A DNA stretch of 24,379 nt from a virus. Below, piece by piece: positions 1-7,129 of the stretch (its first letter is position 1; the number at the start of each line of letters is the position of its first letter). Location: IMG/VR virus record IMGVR_UViG_3300025264_000112, positions 1 through 24,379 of that record; one strand, given 5' to 3'. The notes beneath the pieces were generated by a model. It saw only the letters and a program-made list of their open reading frames with translations. It did not search any database and was not told the origin of the DNA. Position numbers and translations under genes: made by a program.

Positions 1-85
1 CGATTGAGAACCTTTCAATCACTCACTCCTGACCTACTGGCAAGACAGTATCATGCAAGAGTGGCGAGTGTCAACCATGTATCGG

Positions 86-101
86 GTATCCCTAGGGATA
101 C
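86..101. repeat. 16-bp perfect palindrome
   Basis: GTATCCCTAGGGATAC reads the same on both strands. Perfect symmetry ends at the next base pair on either side (G85 against T102). With no loop it is more like a dimeric protein-binding site than an RNA hairpin. No protein can be assigned to it from this window. Confidence 0.55.
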
Positions 102-261
102 TAGACAAGCCCGAATGTGCCTTTTCTCACACCCTTGTGACGACCCAACAAGACACCATCGCCATTGCCAAGCCATGACGGGTCACCACTCGCCTATGCA
201 TTCGACCCAAGGGATTTTTCCGAATCTTTCCGAGACGCCCCACGAGCCTTGATTTTCCGAC

Positions 262-283
262 CCCCCAAAAAAAATTTTGGGGG
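262..283. repeat. 9-bp inverted repeat, CCCCCAAAA / TTTTGGGGG
   Basis: Arms 262-270 and 275-283 pair perfectly around a four-base A loop. Neither strand shows a run of T directly after the stem, so it does not meet the usual form of an intrinsic terminator. It could still end a transcript from upstream or bind a protein. Two weaker copies of its A/T-then-GGGA pattern follow at 295-306 and 322-335. Confidence 0.45.
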
Positions 284-393
284 TGCTTCAAAGTAAAAAT
301 TTGGGACTCTCAAATATTTTCAAAAATTTTCGGGATTATCATCATAATGAATATTTTCCATCGTCATCCCATATATTCCAGGTCGCTTCTATA

Positions 394-435
394 GAGACTC
401 TAAAAAACAATATAATAATATTTTTTTATAGTCTC
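394..435. repeat. 14-bp interrupted inverted repeat next to the terL promoter
   Basis: The left arm 394-407 (GAGACTCTAAAAAA) pairs with the right arm 422-435 (TTTTTTATAGTCTC) with one mismatch (C400 against T429) around a 14-base AT-rich loop. The right arm ends three bases before the -35 box of the promoter at 439-467. It could be an operator, a partial terminator for transcription from upstream, or part of a packaging site. The sequence does not decide between these. Confidence 0.45.
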
Positions 436-438
436 CTC

Positions 439-467
439 TTGTGATATAGGTATTTATAGTGTATAAT
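439..467 (+). promoter_or_regulatory. Sigma70-type promoter before terL
   Basis: A -35-like TTGTGA (439-444) lies 17 bases before a consensus -10 TATAAT (462-467). The sequence around the -10 (GTGTATAATAGT) resembles the two other promoters of the window at 2019-2046 and 5582-5610. The predicted transcription start, near 474, coincides with the ATG chosen for terL, so transcripts from here would have almost no leader. Confidence 0.55.
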
Positions 468-473
468 AGTATT

Positions 474-2012
474 ATGGAGAATCTTCAAAATAACTATATA
501 GAGTCTTACATAGATCTTCAAGGCTTGTTGGCAATGCAGGTGGAAGAACAATGTAATAATGATTTCCTTTCATTTGTACGTCTGGTAGCTCCTTCCATTG
601 TCTCCGGTTTCAAGATGGGAAGACACATAGAAGTTATATCAGAAAAACTACAACAAGTAGAAGATGGAGAGCTGAAGAGGTTGATGGTCTTTCTCCCTCC
701 CAGGTCTTCCAAGTCTGTCATATGTTCCAAGCTATTCCCGGCATGGTACATAGGTCGCAACCCTGAACATGAAATACTGACTGTCTCCCACAGTGACCAA
801 CTCAGCAGTGACTTTGGTCGTTCCGTCAGAGACATTGTAAATACAGAGGAATTCCAGAAGATCTTCCGGGGTGTCGCCCTGAAGAGCGATGTCCGGGCCG
901 CTGGCAAGTGGAAGACAAATCAGAACGGTACTTACTATGCTGCTGGTGTCCGTTCCCAGATTGCTGGCCGGGGCGCTCATGTGGCGATACTGGATGATGC
1001 AATGTCCGAGGAAGATGCCATATCCTCTGCCGGTCGCAGGTTCATAAAGGAATGGTATCCGGCAGGACTCAGAACTCGTATCATGCCTGATGGTGCCATT
1101 GTCATAATCAACACTCGCTATCACTATGATGATCTGTGTGGATGGCTTCTCAAGCAGCAGGAGGACATGTCAGACTATGAGATAATTCCCTGGGAAGTTG
1201 TGAAAATCCCAGCATGGCTAGATGAAGAGGCATCCGAGCTTCTAGATTTACCCCAGGGACACAGCTACTTTCCAGAGTGGAAACCAGATCATGTCCTGCA
1301 AATAGATGAGAATGAAATAAAAGCCAGCAATGGGGCGAGATACTGGAATGCCCTGTACATGCAAGACCCAACCCCGGAAGAGGGTGGTCTAATAAAGAAA
1401 AGGTGGTTGCAAGATTGGAATGAGTCTGAACCTCCCACCTGTGATTTCATAATACAAACATATGATACTGCCTTCTCCACCCGGACAACAGCAGACTTCA
1501 GCGTTATTCAAACATGGGGTATATTTCATCTCTACGATCAAGATGAGGGAGGATATGAAAATTTTGCTTCCAATCTGATTTTGCTAGGTAATATAAAGGG
1601 TCGCTTTGAATATCCCGAACTTAGAAGACTAACGCAGAAATTATATAATAAACATAAGCCGGATGTTTGCATGGTGGAGAAGAAAGCCAGTGGACAGTCC
1701 CTCATCCAAGATATGCGAAGAGCGGGACTCCCAGTACTGGAATATAACCCTGATCGGGACAAGGTAGCCAGGGTCTATGCAGCTTCCCCTCTCATGGAAG
1801 CGGGTCGTCTCTGGATACCCAAAGGTAAGAAGTGGGCTGATGATCTCATTGAAGAACTGATAAGATTTCCCAATGCGGCTCATGATGATCAGGTGGATGC
1901 CCTCACAATGGCTGTACACTACCTGAAAGAGTCCTGGCATCTGACACATCCCGATGACCCGGAATATGAAGATCAACCCAAAGAAAAAAGAGCAACCTAC
2001 TGGAACGTCTAA
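474..2012 (+). CDS. terL: Terminase large subunit (packaging ATPase and nuclease)
   Basis: Motor protein that docks on the portal, pumps DNA into the prohead with ATP and cuts the concatemer. Counting from an in-frame GTG at 459 (517 residues), the ATPase half shows a Walker A-like PPRSSKS (80-86, Lys85), Walker B VAILDD (175-180) and the coupling motif INTRYHYDD (217-225). The nuclease half shows Asp336 in TYDTAF, Glu407 in MVEKKASGQS and the closing HDDQVDALTMA with Asp476, Asp477 and Asp480. Length is normal for TerL. The start is uncertain: GTG 459 overlaps the promoter, ATG 474 lies at the predicted transcript start, and ATG 534 has a weak AAGG ten bases upstream and fits the usual short N-terminus of this family. 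No small subunit gene is visible. Confidence 0.93.
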   Translation: MENLQNNYIESYIDLQGLLAMQVEEQCNNDFLSFVRLVAPSIVSGFKMGRHIEVISEKLQQVEDGELKRLMVFLPPRSSKSVICSKLFPAWYIGRNPEHEILTVSHSDQLSSDFGRSVRDIVNTEEFQKIFRGVALKSDVRAAGKWKTNQNGTYYAAGVRSQIAGRGAHVAILDDAMSEEDAISSAGRRFIKEWYPAGLRTRIMPDGAIVIINTRYHYDDLCGWLLKQQEDMSDYEIIPWEVVKIPAWLDEEASELLDLPQGHSYFPEWKPDHVLQIDENEIKASNGARYWNALYMQDPTPEEGGLIKKRWLQDWNESEPPTCDFIIQTYDTAFSTRTTADFSVIQTWGIFHLYDQDEGGYENFASNLILLGNIKGRFEYPELRRLTQKLYNKHKPDVCMVEKKASGQSLIQDMRRAGLPVLEYNPDRDKVARVYAASPLMEAGRLWIPKGKKWADDLIEELIRFPNAAHDDQVDALTMAVHYLKESWHLTHPDDPEYEDQPKEKRATYWNV

Positions 2013-2018
2013 AATTAT

Positions 2019-2046
2019 TTGGTATTCCCGAAAAGTGTGGTATAAT
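2019..2046 (+). promoter_or_regulatory. Extended -10 promoter before the portal gene
   Basis: TTGGTA (2019-2024), a 16-base spacer and TATAAT (2041-2046), preceded by TGG, which makes an extended -10 element. The 14 bases 2036-2049 (TGTGGTATAATAGA) are identical to the promoter at 5600-5613. It lies in the short gap between terL and the portal gene. Confidence 0.65.
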
Positions 2047-2078
2047 AGAGTATGTCTTTTTATTGCATAGGATAGAAA

Positions 2079-4799
2079 ATGGCAACAGAACGTAATCCCT
2101 TTGAGATGATATCTGAGCAAGTTGGTAATGTTGTACCTCTGCCTGATATGACAGAGACTGCCGATGCTACTTTTGAGGTAGATCCCACAGATGGTGGTAT
2201 TATCGTGGACTTCTCCGAAACTGTGGAAATGGAAGCTACCCAAAATGTTGCCAAGTGGTATGGGGATCTGTCAGAAACTCTGGATGAGGAGGCTCTGGGG
2301 GATATTGCCAATGATGTTATAGATAACTATCAGGCTGACAAGGACTCCCGTGCAGATTGGGAATCCATGTTTGAGAGAGGCTTCGATCTGCTAGGTCTAA
2401 AACTTGAACAAGGATCGGAACCCTTCGACGGTGCTTGCACGGCTGTGCATCCTCTCCTGATTGAGTCGGCTGTCAAGTTCCAGTCCAAGGCTTCAGGAGA
2501 ACTGTTTCCTGTGGGTGGTCCTGTCAAAACCCAGATACTGGGCAAGTCCACTCCAGAGAAAGAGATGCAAGCCAATCGAGTTCAGAACTTCATGAATTAT
2601 CAACTCACGGAGCAGATGCCTGAATATTTCGATGAGTTTGAAAGAATGCTGTTCCATCTGCCTTTGATTGGATCGGCCTTCAAGAAATTATATTATGATG
2701 CTACCTTGAAACGTCCTGCCTCCGAGTTTATTCCCATTGATCAGTTCTATGTGTCTTACTATGCAACCAATCTGCGTAATGCAGACAGATATACACATGT
2801 AATATATCGCAGTCCTGTGGAAATTGCCAGAGATATCCGGGCAGGTGTTTATCAAGAAGTGGATCTTCCCACACCCTCAATGGGAGATGTGCCAACTTTC
2901 ACAGAGAAGATGGATACTATTCTTGGTTTGTCTCCCTCTTCAGATCATGATCCACAATATATTTTATTGGAACAGCATTGTTATCTGGATATCGAGGATG
3001 ATGATGTGTCGCTTCCCTACATTGTAACTGTGGAGCAACAGTCTCGACAGGTATTGAGTATCCGTAGAAACTATAAGCAGGATGACCCGAACAAAGAAAA
3101 AATAAGCCACTTTGTGCATTACAGATTTGTTCCGGGCTTTGGGTTCTACGGCCTAGGTCTTATTCATTTTCTGGGTAATCTGACAATGAGTGCCACAGCA
3201 GCCATGCGTTCTTTGATTGATGCTGGGCAATTTGCCAATCTACCTGGAGGATTCAAGGCCAAGGGAGTCAGGATGGTTGGTGACAATGATCCTATCGCAC
3301 CCGGTGAATTCAAAGAAGTGGAAGCAACCGGAATAGATCTTTCCAAGGCTATTGTGACTCTTCCTTATAAAGAACCTTCTGCCACGCTACATCAAATGCT
3401 TAATTTTGTCACCGTGGCTGGACAGAAGTTTGCGGATAGTACCGAACAGGTTATTTCCGATGCGGCTTCATATGGTCCTGTGGGAACTACAATGGCTTTA
3501 CTGGAAGCCAGCAGCAAGTTCTTCTCGGCTATTCATAAGAGAGTACATAAATCTCAGAAAGATGAATTCAATATACTTGCCCGTATTGATTATGATTATC
3601 TTCCCAGGGAATATCCTTATGATGTTCCCAATGAAGATCGAAGTATATTCAAGAAGGATTTTGACGGTCGTATTGATGTTTTACCTGTGTCTGATCCCAA
3701 TATTCCCAGCAACGCACATCGCATGATGATGGCAAATATGGCTCTGCAAATGGCACAGCAGTCACCCCCAGGCATGTTCAATCTGGAAGCTCTCAACAGA
3801 ACGATTCTGAATGCAGCCAATATGCCAAACATAGAGGAAATACTTCCTCCCAAGATTGAGCCGAAACCAATAGATCCTGTCTCGGACATAATGGCAGCTA
3901 CCAAGGGTATTCCCATTGCGGCCTTCCCCGGCCAAAATCATGATGCTCACATACAGGTAAAGACAGCCTATCTGCAAGATCCTATGAATGGTGCTAACCC
4001 AATCATGGAACGTATTCGTCCTATTTTGGAATCTAATATTCAAGAACATTCCGTCATGAAATATCAAGAACAAATGAATGGCCTTTCCCAGCAGATTATG
4101 CAGGGATCGCCAGATAATCCTGCTGTCTTGGAAATGGCTCTGGCACAAGCTGCCCAGCAAGTCATGAATGCAAATCAGGCGATGGGTCAAGCACAGTCTC
4201 CTGAACAACAACTTGTTGCACTGGAACAGGCCAAGGTTGAACTGGAAAAACAAAAAATACAATATGATACCGAAGCACAAGCTGCTGAAATGGTTCTGAA
4301 AAATAAAAAGCTTGAGCTGGAAGAGAATGATCAAATTATCAAGATGATGGAATCCAGTGCTGCCGAGAACTTTAAAACAAACAAGGATGAGGAAGACAGA
4401 TTACTCAAGGCCGGATTAAAATCTGTGGATGTAATTACCCAAGCAGAAATGAAACAACATGAAATGGCACATCAAAAAGAACTCAAAGAAATGGAAGTGA
4501 TGGCCAAGAGTATAGATGAGAAAGCTAAGTTGGAAATAAAAGAACATGAAATGGACCATCAAAGAGAAATGAAAGATCATGAGATAGATCATGAAAGAGA
4601 AATAAAAGAAATGGAGTTGATGATCAAAGATATGATTGAGGAGCGAAGACTTGACTTTGAGGTTCAGAAAGAAGTTTCCAGAGTAGTCAATGAAAACCTG
4701 AAGAATAATTCTGAGAATATTGGACAACAAGAATTAAATCTTATGATTCAAATAGCAATTGATCAAGTAGAGGAGAATGAAAATGATGAAGAAGGGTAA
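2079..4799 (+). CDS. Portal protein with long helical C-terminal tail
   Basis: Subunit of the ring at one head vertex through which DNA enters and leaves. The assignment rests on position (directly after terL, before scaffold and capsid genes), length (906 residues, in the range of large podovirus portals such as P22) and the region 117-260 (GACTAVHPLLIESAVKFQSK, QFYVSYYATNLRNADRYTHV), which I recognise from this portal type. From about residue 707 to the end the protein is almost all charged helix (Glu, Lys, Gln, Met, His) with imperfect repeats of the kind HEMxHQxE, near 4454-4640. This would extend the portal barrel inside the head or form a coiled coil. AGGA at 2069-2072 sits six bases before the ATG. 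The promoter at 2019-2046 drives it. Confidence 0.88.
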   Translation: MATERNPFEMISEQVGNVVPLPDMTETADATFEVDPTDGGIIVDFSETVEMEATQNVAKWYGDLSETLDEEALGDIANDVIDNYQADKDSRADWESMFERGFDLLGLKLEQGSEPFDGACTAVHPLLIESAVKFQSKASGELFPVGGPVKTQILGKSTPEKEMQANRVQNFMNYQLTEQMPEYFDEFERMLFHLPLIGSAFKKLYYDATLKRPASEFIPIDQFYVSYYATNLRNADRYTHVIYRSPVEIARDIRAGVYQEVDLPTPSMGDVPTFTEKMDTILGLSPSSDHDPQYILLEQHCYLDIEDDDVSLPYIVTVEQQSRQVLSIRRNYKQDDPNKEKISHFVHYRFVPGFGFYGLGLIHFLGNLTMSATAAMRSLIDAGQFANLPGGFKAKGVRMVGDNDPIAPGEFKEVEATGIDLSKAIVTLPYKEPSATLHQMLNFVTVAGQKFADSTEQVISDAASYGPVGTTMALLEASSKFFSAIHKRVHKSQKDEFNILARIDYDYLPREYPYDVPNEDRSIFKKDFDGRIDVLPVSDPNIPSNAHRMMMANMALQMAQQSPPGMFNLEALNRTILNAANMPNIEEILPPKIEPKPIDPVSDIMAATKGIPIAAFPGQNHDAHIQVKTAYLQDPMNGANPIMERIRPILESNIQEHSVMKYQEQMNGLSQQIMQGSPDNPAVLEMALAQAAQQVMNANQAMGQAQSPEQQLVALEQAKVELEKQKIQYDTEAQAAEMVLKNKKLELEENDQIIKMMESSAAENFKTNKDEEDRLLKAGLKSVDVITQAEMKQHEMAHQKELKEMEVMAKSIDEKAKLEIKEHEMDHQREMKDHEIDHEREIKEMELMIKDMIEERRLDFEVQKEVSRVVNENLKNNSENIGQQELNLMIQIAIDQVEENENDEEG

Positions 4800-4968
4800 G
4801 GGATATCCTGAACATGTCGTAAATAAAAGTAAGACATATGGTAATTCGTTTGCGGCAGATGTTGTAGGGCCACGCAGTAGACGTGCTGTTCTGAATGAAT
4901 GGCCCGACTATGCATGGAAAATGCCGGAACCAGCAAAGAAATCACGTAAGAGTACTCTCTTTGGCTGA
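4783..4968 (+). CDS. Small basic hypothetical protein
   Basis: Product of 61 residues, unknown function, with many Lys and Arg residues and the segment GYPEHVVNKSKTYGNSFAAD. It overlaps the end of the portal gene by 17 bases. Three ATGs lie together (4777, 4783, 4786). AGGAG at 4771-4775 is seven bases from ATG 4783, the best spacing, so that start is chosen. The stop TGA shares a base with the next ATG (4968). The location between portal and co-chaperonin suggests a role in head assembly, but nothing in the sequence proves one. Confidence 0.7.
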   Translation: MMKKGKGYPEHVVNKSKTYGNSFAADVVGPRSRRAVLNEWPDYAWKMPEPAKKSRKSTLFG

Positions 4969-5162
4969 TGGATATCTGGGATGAAATCGTTCAAGAACTT
5001 AACCAGGAAATTAATCAGCTTAGAATAACTATAGGTAATGGTTCTGCGGAGGATTATCCGCATTATCGCCAAGTTGTAGGTTCAATCTCCGGTCTGGAAT
5101 GGGCCAGAGACAATCTCACAAGTATAGTAAAGAAACGCATATACATGGAAGAAGAGGAGTAA
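4968..5162 (+). CDS. Small hypothetical head-operon protein
   Basis: 64 residues, acidic and predicted mostly helical (DIWDEIVQELNQEINQLRI, then EWARDNLTSIVKKRIYMEEEE). It starts inside the stop codon of the previous gene (TGATG), so translation is probably coupled, and it ends just before the GroES-like gene. I recall similar small helical proteins next to co-chaperonin genes in marine phages, but I cannot name a family. A helper of capsid assembly is possible. No catalytic motif is visible. Confidence 0.7.
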   Translation: MDIWDEIVQELNQEINQLRITIGNGSAEDYPHYRQVVGSISGLEWARDNLTSIVKKRIYMEEEE

Positions 5163-5163
5163 A

Positions 5164-5580
5164 ATGCAACAGATAAATTTAGGTGGTGCTATAAAGAATG
5201 ATTTGTGGGTGACAGATCTGGAGGAACAACCCGATCCGTCTCCCTTGCCAGAACTTCCGGGTTTTAACATACTGGTAAGACCTGTATCGGTAAAGGGTGT
5301 AACCAAGGGTGGTATTCTCATACCGGACTCAACCAAGGATGACATGGCATATCTAACTACGGTAGGAAAAGTTTTGGCTATGGGTGATCTGGCCTATCTC
5401 GATAAAGATAAATTTCCTGCCGGAGCTTGGTGTACTGTGGGAGACTACATTTGTTATGGCAAGCATGTAGGGTCCAAGCTTTTCTATAAGGGTGTGAGGC
5501 TTATTCTTTTATTTGATGATCAGATTATCATGCGTGTGGAAGATCCCAAAGATCTTGATCCAACTTTTAATCTGGGCTGA
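5164..5580 (+). CDS. GroES-like co-chaperonin (Cpn10 family)
   Basis: Expected to cap the host GroEL ring and help fold phage proteins, as known for T4 gp31 and other phage GroES substitutes. Residues 31-126 follow the Cpn10 pattern: GFNILVRPVSVKG, a short mobile-loop equivalent with the hydrophobic tripeptide of GGILIP (49-54) that in GroES contacts GroEL, TTVGKVLAMG, then TVGDYICYGKHVG and ILLFDDQIIMRVEDP. At 138 residues it is longer than bacterial GroES (about 97) because of an N-terminal extension of 30 residues and an insert around 75-90 (LAYLDKDKFPAGAW). No GroEL gene is in the window. It sits between portal and scaffold, which fits a role in folding capsid protein. Confidence 0.9.
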   Translation: MQQINLGGAIKNDLWVTDLEEQPDPSPLPELPGFNILVRPVSVKGVTKGGILIPDSTKDDMAYLTTVGKVLAMGDLAYLDKDKFPAGAWCTVGDYICYGKHVGSKLFYKGVRLILLFDDQIIMRVEDPKDLDPTFNLG

Positions 5581-5581
5581 T

Positions 5582-5610
5582 TTGGGAAACTCACTATAAT
5601 GTGGTATAAT
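5582..5610 (+). promoter_or_regulatory. Extended -10 promoter before the scaffold gene
   Basis: TTGGGA (5582-5587), a 17-base spacer and TATAAT (5605-5610) with TGG directly before it. The 14 bases 5600-5613 match 2036-2049 exactly. A second TATAAT at 5595-5600 lies ten bases upstream without an equally good -35. A small hairpin (AAACG 5616-5620 with CGTTT 5626-5630) would be at the 5' end of the transcript. Confidence 0.7.
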
Positions 5611-5655
5611 AGAATAAACGTAAATCGTTTGTGTCGTTAACAGCGGAGAGTAAAA

Positions 5656-6594
5656 ATGGATGAAAAAGATGAATGGGAAACTGTAGAGGTTTCCAGCGAT
5701 GATGTTCCTTATGAAATCGAGGAAGAGGAAGAAGTAACGGAAAGTGCTCCCACCCCAGAACCAGAGGAGGTTGCCTCCAAACAAACTGAAGAAGCTCCTA
5801 CAGAACTGGAAGGTATTAATACCAGGGGAGCAGAGAAGCGTATCCGGCAACTTATAAGACAACGTAAGGAGCGGGATGAGCAGATTCAACAGTTAATGCA
5901 AAGTAATGAAGATCTGACAAATACACTTCTTGAAAAGAATCAGGAAGTAAATTCCATAGCAAAACAGAGTCTGGATGCCAGTGAGAAACAATTAACGGAT
6001 AAAATGGATTTAGCCAGATCTGTCTATATGGAAGCTTTTGAAGAAGGTGACAAGGAAAAAGTTCTTAAAGCTCAAGAAATGTTGAATGATGCTCAATCAG
6101 ATTTAAAAACGGTTCATATATATAGAGCTAATAATGAAGAGCAGGAAGAAGAGGAATACTATTCAGAACCTATAGAAGAATCCTTTGTACCTGCTCCTGT
6201 TTATGATCCAAGGGCCAGAGATTGGGCCGAAGATAATGAATGGTTTGGAGCTGATCATGTAATGACCGCTGCTGCTTTGGCAATTGATAATCAATTAAAG
6301 GAAGAAGGCTATAATCCAAATGATCAAGAATTTTATCAAGAAATTGATAGTCGAATCAAAGAAGCTTTTCCGCAAAAGTTTGGAAAAGTTCAAGAACGTG
6401 CGCAGGAAAACACGACGGAACCTGCTCAAGTGGTGTCGGGGGCTTCACGCTCGTCTCCGAATTCTTCCAAGAAAGTTAAACTTTCTAAAGAAGATATAAG
6501 ACTTGCCCAGAAGTGGGGCATTCCACTTGAATACTATGCTGCCGAAAAGCTTAAAGTTAGTAAAGCTGACGGCGAATATACCAATATTAATTAG
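5656..6594 (+). CDS. Probable capsid scaffolding protein
   Basis: Forms the temporary core around which the capsid shell is built. There is no catalytic motif. The call rests on position (between portal and capsid genes) and build: 312 residues, close to the P22 scaffold (about 300), a very acidic N-terminus (EIEEEEEV and following), a charged coiled-coil-like middle (about 55-130), another acidic patch EEQEEEEYYSEP, and a basic C-terminal end (SSKKVKLSKEDIRLAQKWG) like the coat-binding tails of known scaffolds. GGAGAG at 5645-5650 is five bases before the ATG. Its own promoter at 5582-5610 suits a protein needed in large amounts. Confidence 0.8.
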   Translation: MDEKDEWETVEVSSDDVPYEIEEEEEVTESAPTPEPEEVASKQTEEAPTELEGINTRGAEKRIRQLIRQRKERDEQIQQLMQSNEDLTNTLLEKNQEVNSIAKQSLDASEKQLTDKMDLARSVYMEAFEEGDKEKVLKAQEMLNDAQSDLKTVHIYRANNEEQEEEEYYSEPIEESFVPAPVYDPRARDWAEDNEWFGADHVMTAAALAIDNQLKEEGYNPNDQEFYQEIDSRIKEAFPQKFGKVQERAQENTTEPAQVVSGASRSSPNSSKKVKLSKEDIRLAQKWGIPLEYYAAEKLKVSKADGEYTNIN

Positions 6595-6611
6595 GCGTGG
6601 AGGAAAGAAAC

Positions 6612-7103
6612 ATGACAATACGAAATGAATCACGTAGCGAGACGCTTCGGGAAAATCAACAGCGAGAAGAGGAATGGACCTTTGAAGAGCCAGATGCCTT
6701 GGCAATACCGGAAGCTGTGGAAGCCCGGTTTACTGCCGAGGGACTGTCTCTACGTTGGATACGTATATCCGTGAAGGGCCAGGAAGACAAGGCAAATATT
6801 GGCAAGAAACAGCAAGAAGGCTGGATTTTTGTCGCTCCTGAAGAGGTTCCTGAAATGAATTTAACTTCCTTCGTGGGGGAAGAGGGTCGGTCAGAAGGCG
6901 CAGTCTGTCGTGGTGACTTGGCATTGGCCAAGATGCCCACCGGCAAAGTAAAGGCTCGACAGAAATTTTACGAGGATAAGGCAAATAAAATGATGGATGC
7001 AGTGAATGCACAGCTCATGAAAAATTCTGATTCTCGTATGCCTATTTCTAATTCGAGCCGCTCAGTAACAACCAGAGGGAGACAACCTTCTTTTCAAGAT
7101 TAA
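6612..7103 (+). CDS. Conserved phage head-region protein, function unknown
   Basis: 163 residues, charged. The pattern GLSLRWIRISVKGQEDKAN followed by EGWIFVAPEEVPE and, near the end, ANKMMDAVNAQLMKNSDSRM is one I recognise from many marine phages, always in the head-gene block near scaffold and capsid. No biochemical role is known to me. GGAGG at 6599-6603 lies eight bases before ATG 6612; an in-frame GTG at 6597 overlaps that ribosome-binding site and is rejected as start. A minor virion protein or assembly factor is the likely role. Confidence 0.78.
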   Translation: MTIRNESRSETLRENQQREEEWTFEEPDALAIPEAVEARFTAEGLSLRWIRISVKGQEDKANIGKKQQEGWIFVAPEEVPEMNLTSFVGEEGRSEGAVCRGDLALAKMPTGKVKARQKFYEDKANKMMDAVNAQLMKNSDSRMPISNSSRSVTTRGRQPSFQD

Positions 7104-7129
7104 CTCCCTCCAAGTAAAGGAGATGAAAC

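Larger units (their letters stand above)
1..458. other. Leader region without a convincing gene, upstream of terL
   Basis: About 460 bases with no supported gene. The first 250 bases are clearly richer in G and C than the rest of the window and contain a 16-bp perfect palindrome (86-101) and short hairpins (2-20, 127-140). From about 260 the sequence becomes AT-rich and carries three A/T-then-G runs (267-283, 295-306, 322-335), a 9-bp hairpin (262-283), a longer hairpin (394-435) and a promoter (439-467). One forward frame is open from base 1 to a stop at 252, but its product (rich in His, Pro, Arg and Cys) is unlike any neighbour. The place directly before terL would suit a packaging or control region; that is inference only. 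Confidence 0.5.

Noticed and set aside
4-252. Open frame of 82 residues on the + strand at the window start
   Set aside because: TTG start, no ribosome-binding site, composition (many His, Pro, Cys, Arg) unlike the other proteins, no recognisable motif. It may be the end of a frame entering from upstream, so the rejection is moderate only.
262-283. Intrinsic terminator
   Set aside because: Good stem but no T-run after it on either strand, so kept only as an inverted repeat.
1641-2311. Long minus-strand open frames across the terL end and portal start
   Set aside because: They lie opposite well-supported genes, cross the promoter at 2019-2046, and have no ribosome-binding sites or protein-like composition.
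3762-4730. Minus-strand open frames opposite the portal tail
   Set aside because: Their Phe/Leu/His-rich products are the complement of Glu/Lys/Met-rich coding sequence, a typical shadow effect.
5595-5600. A second TATAAT ten bases upstream of the scaffold promoter -10
   Set aside because: No good -35 box at proper distance; the downstream copy has both the -35 and the extended element.
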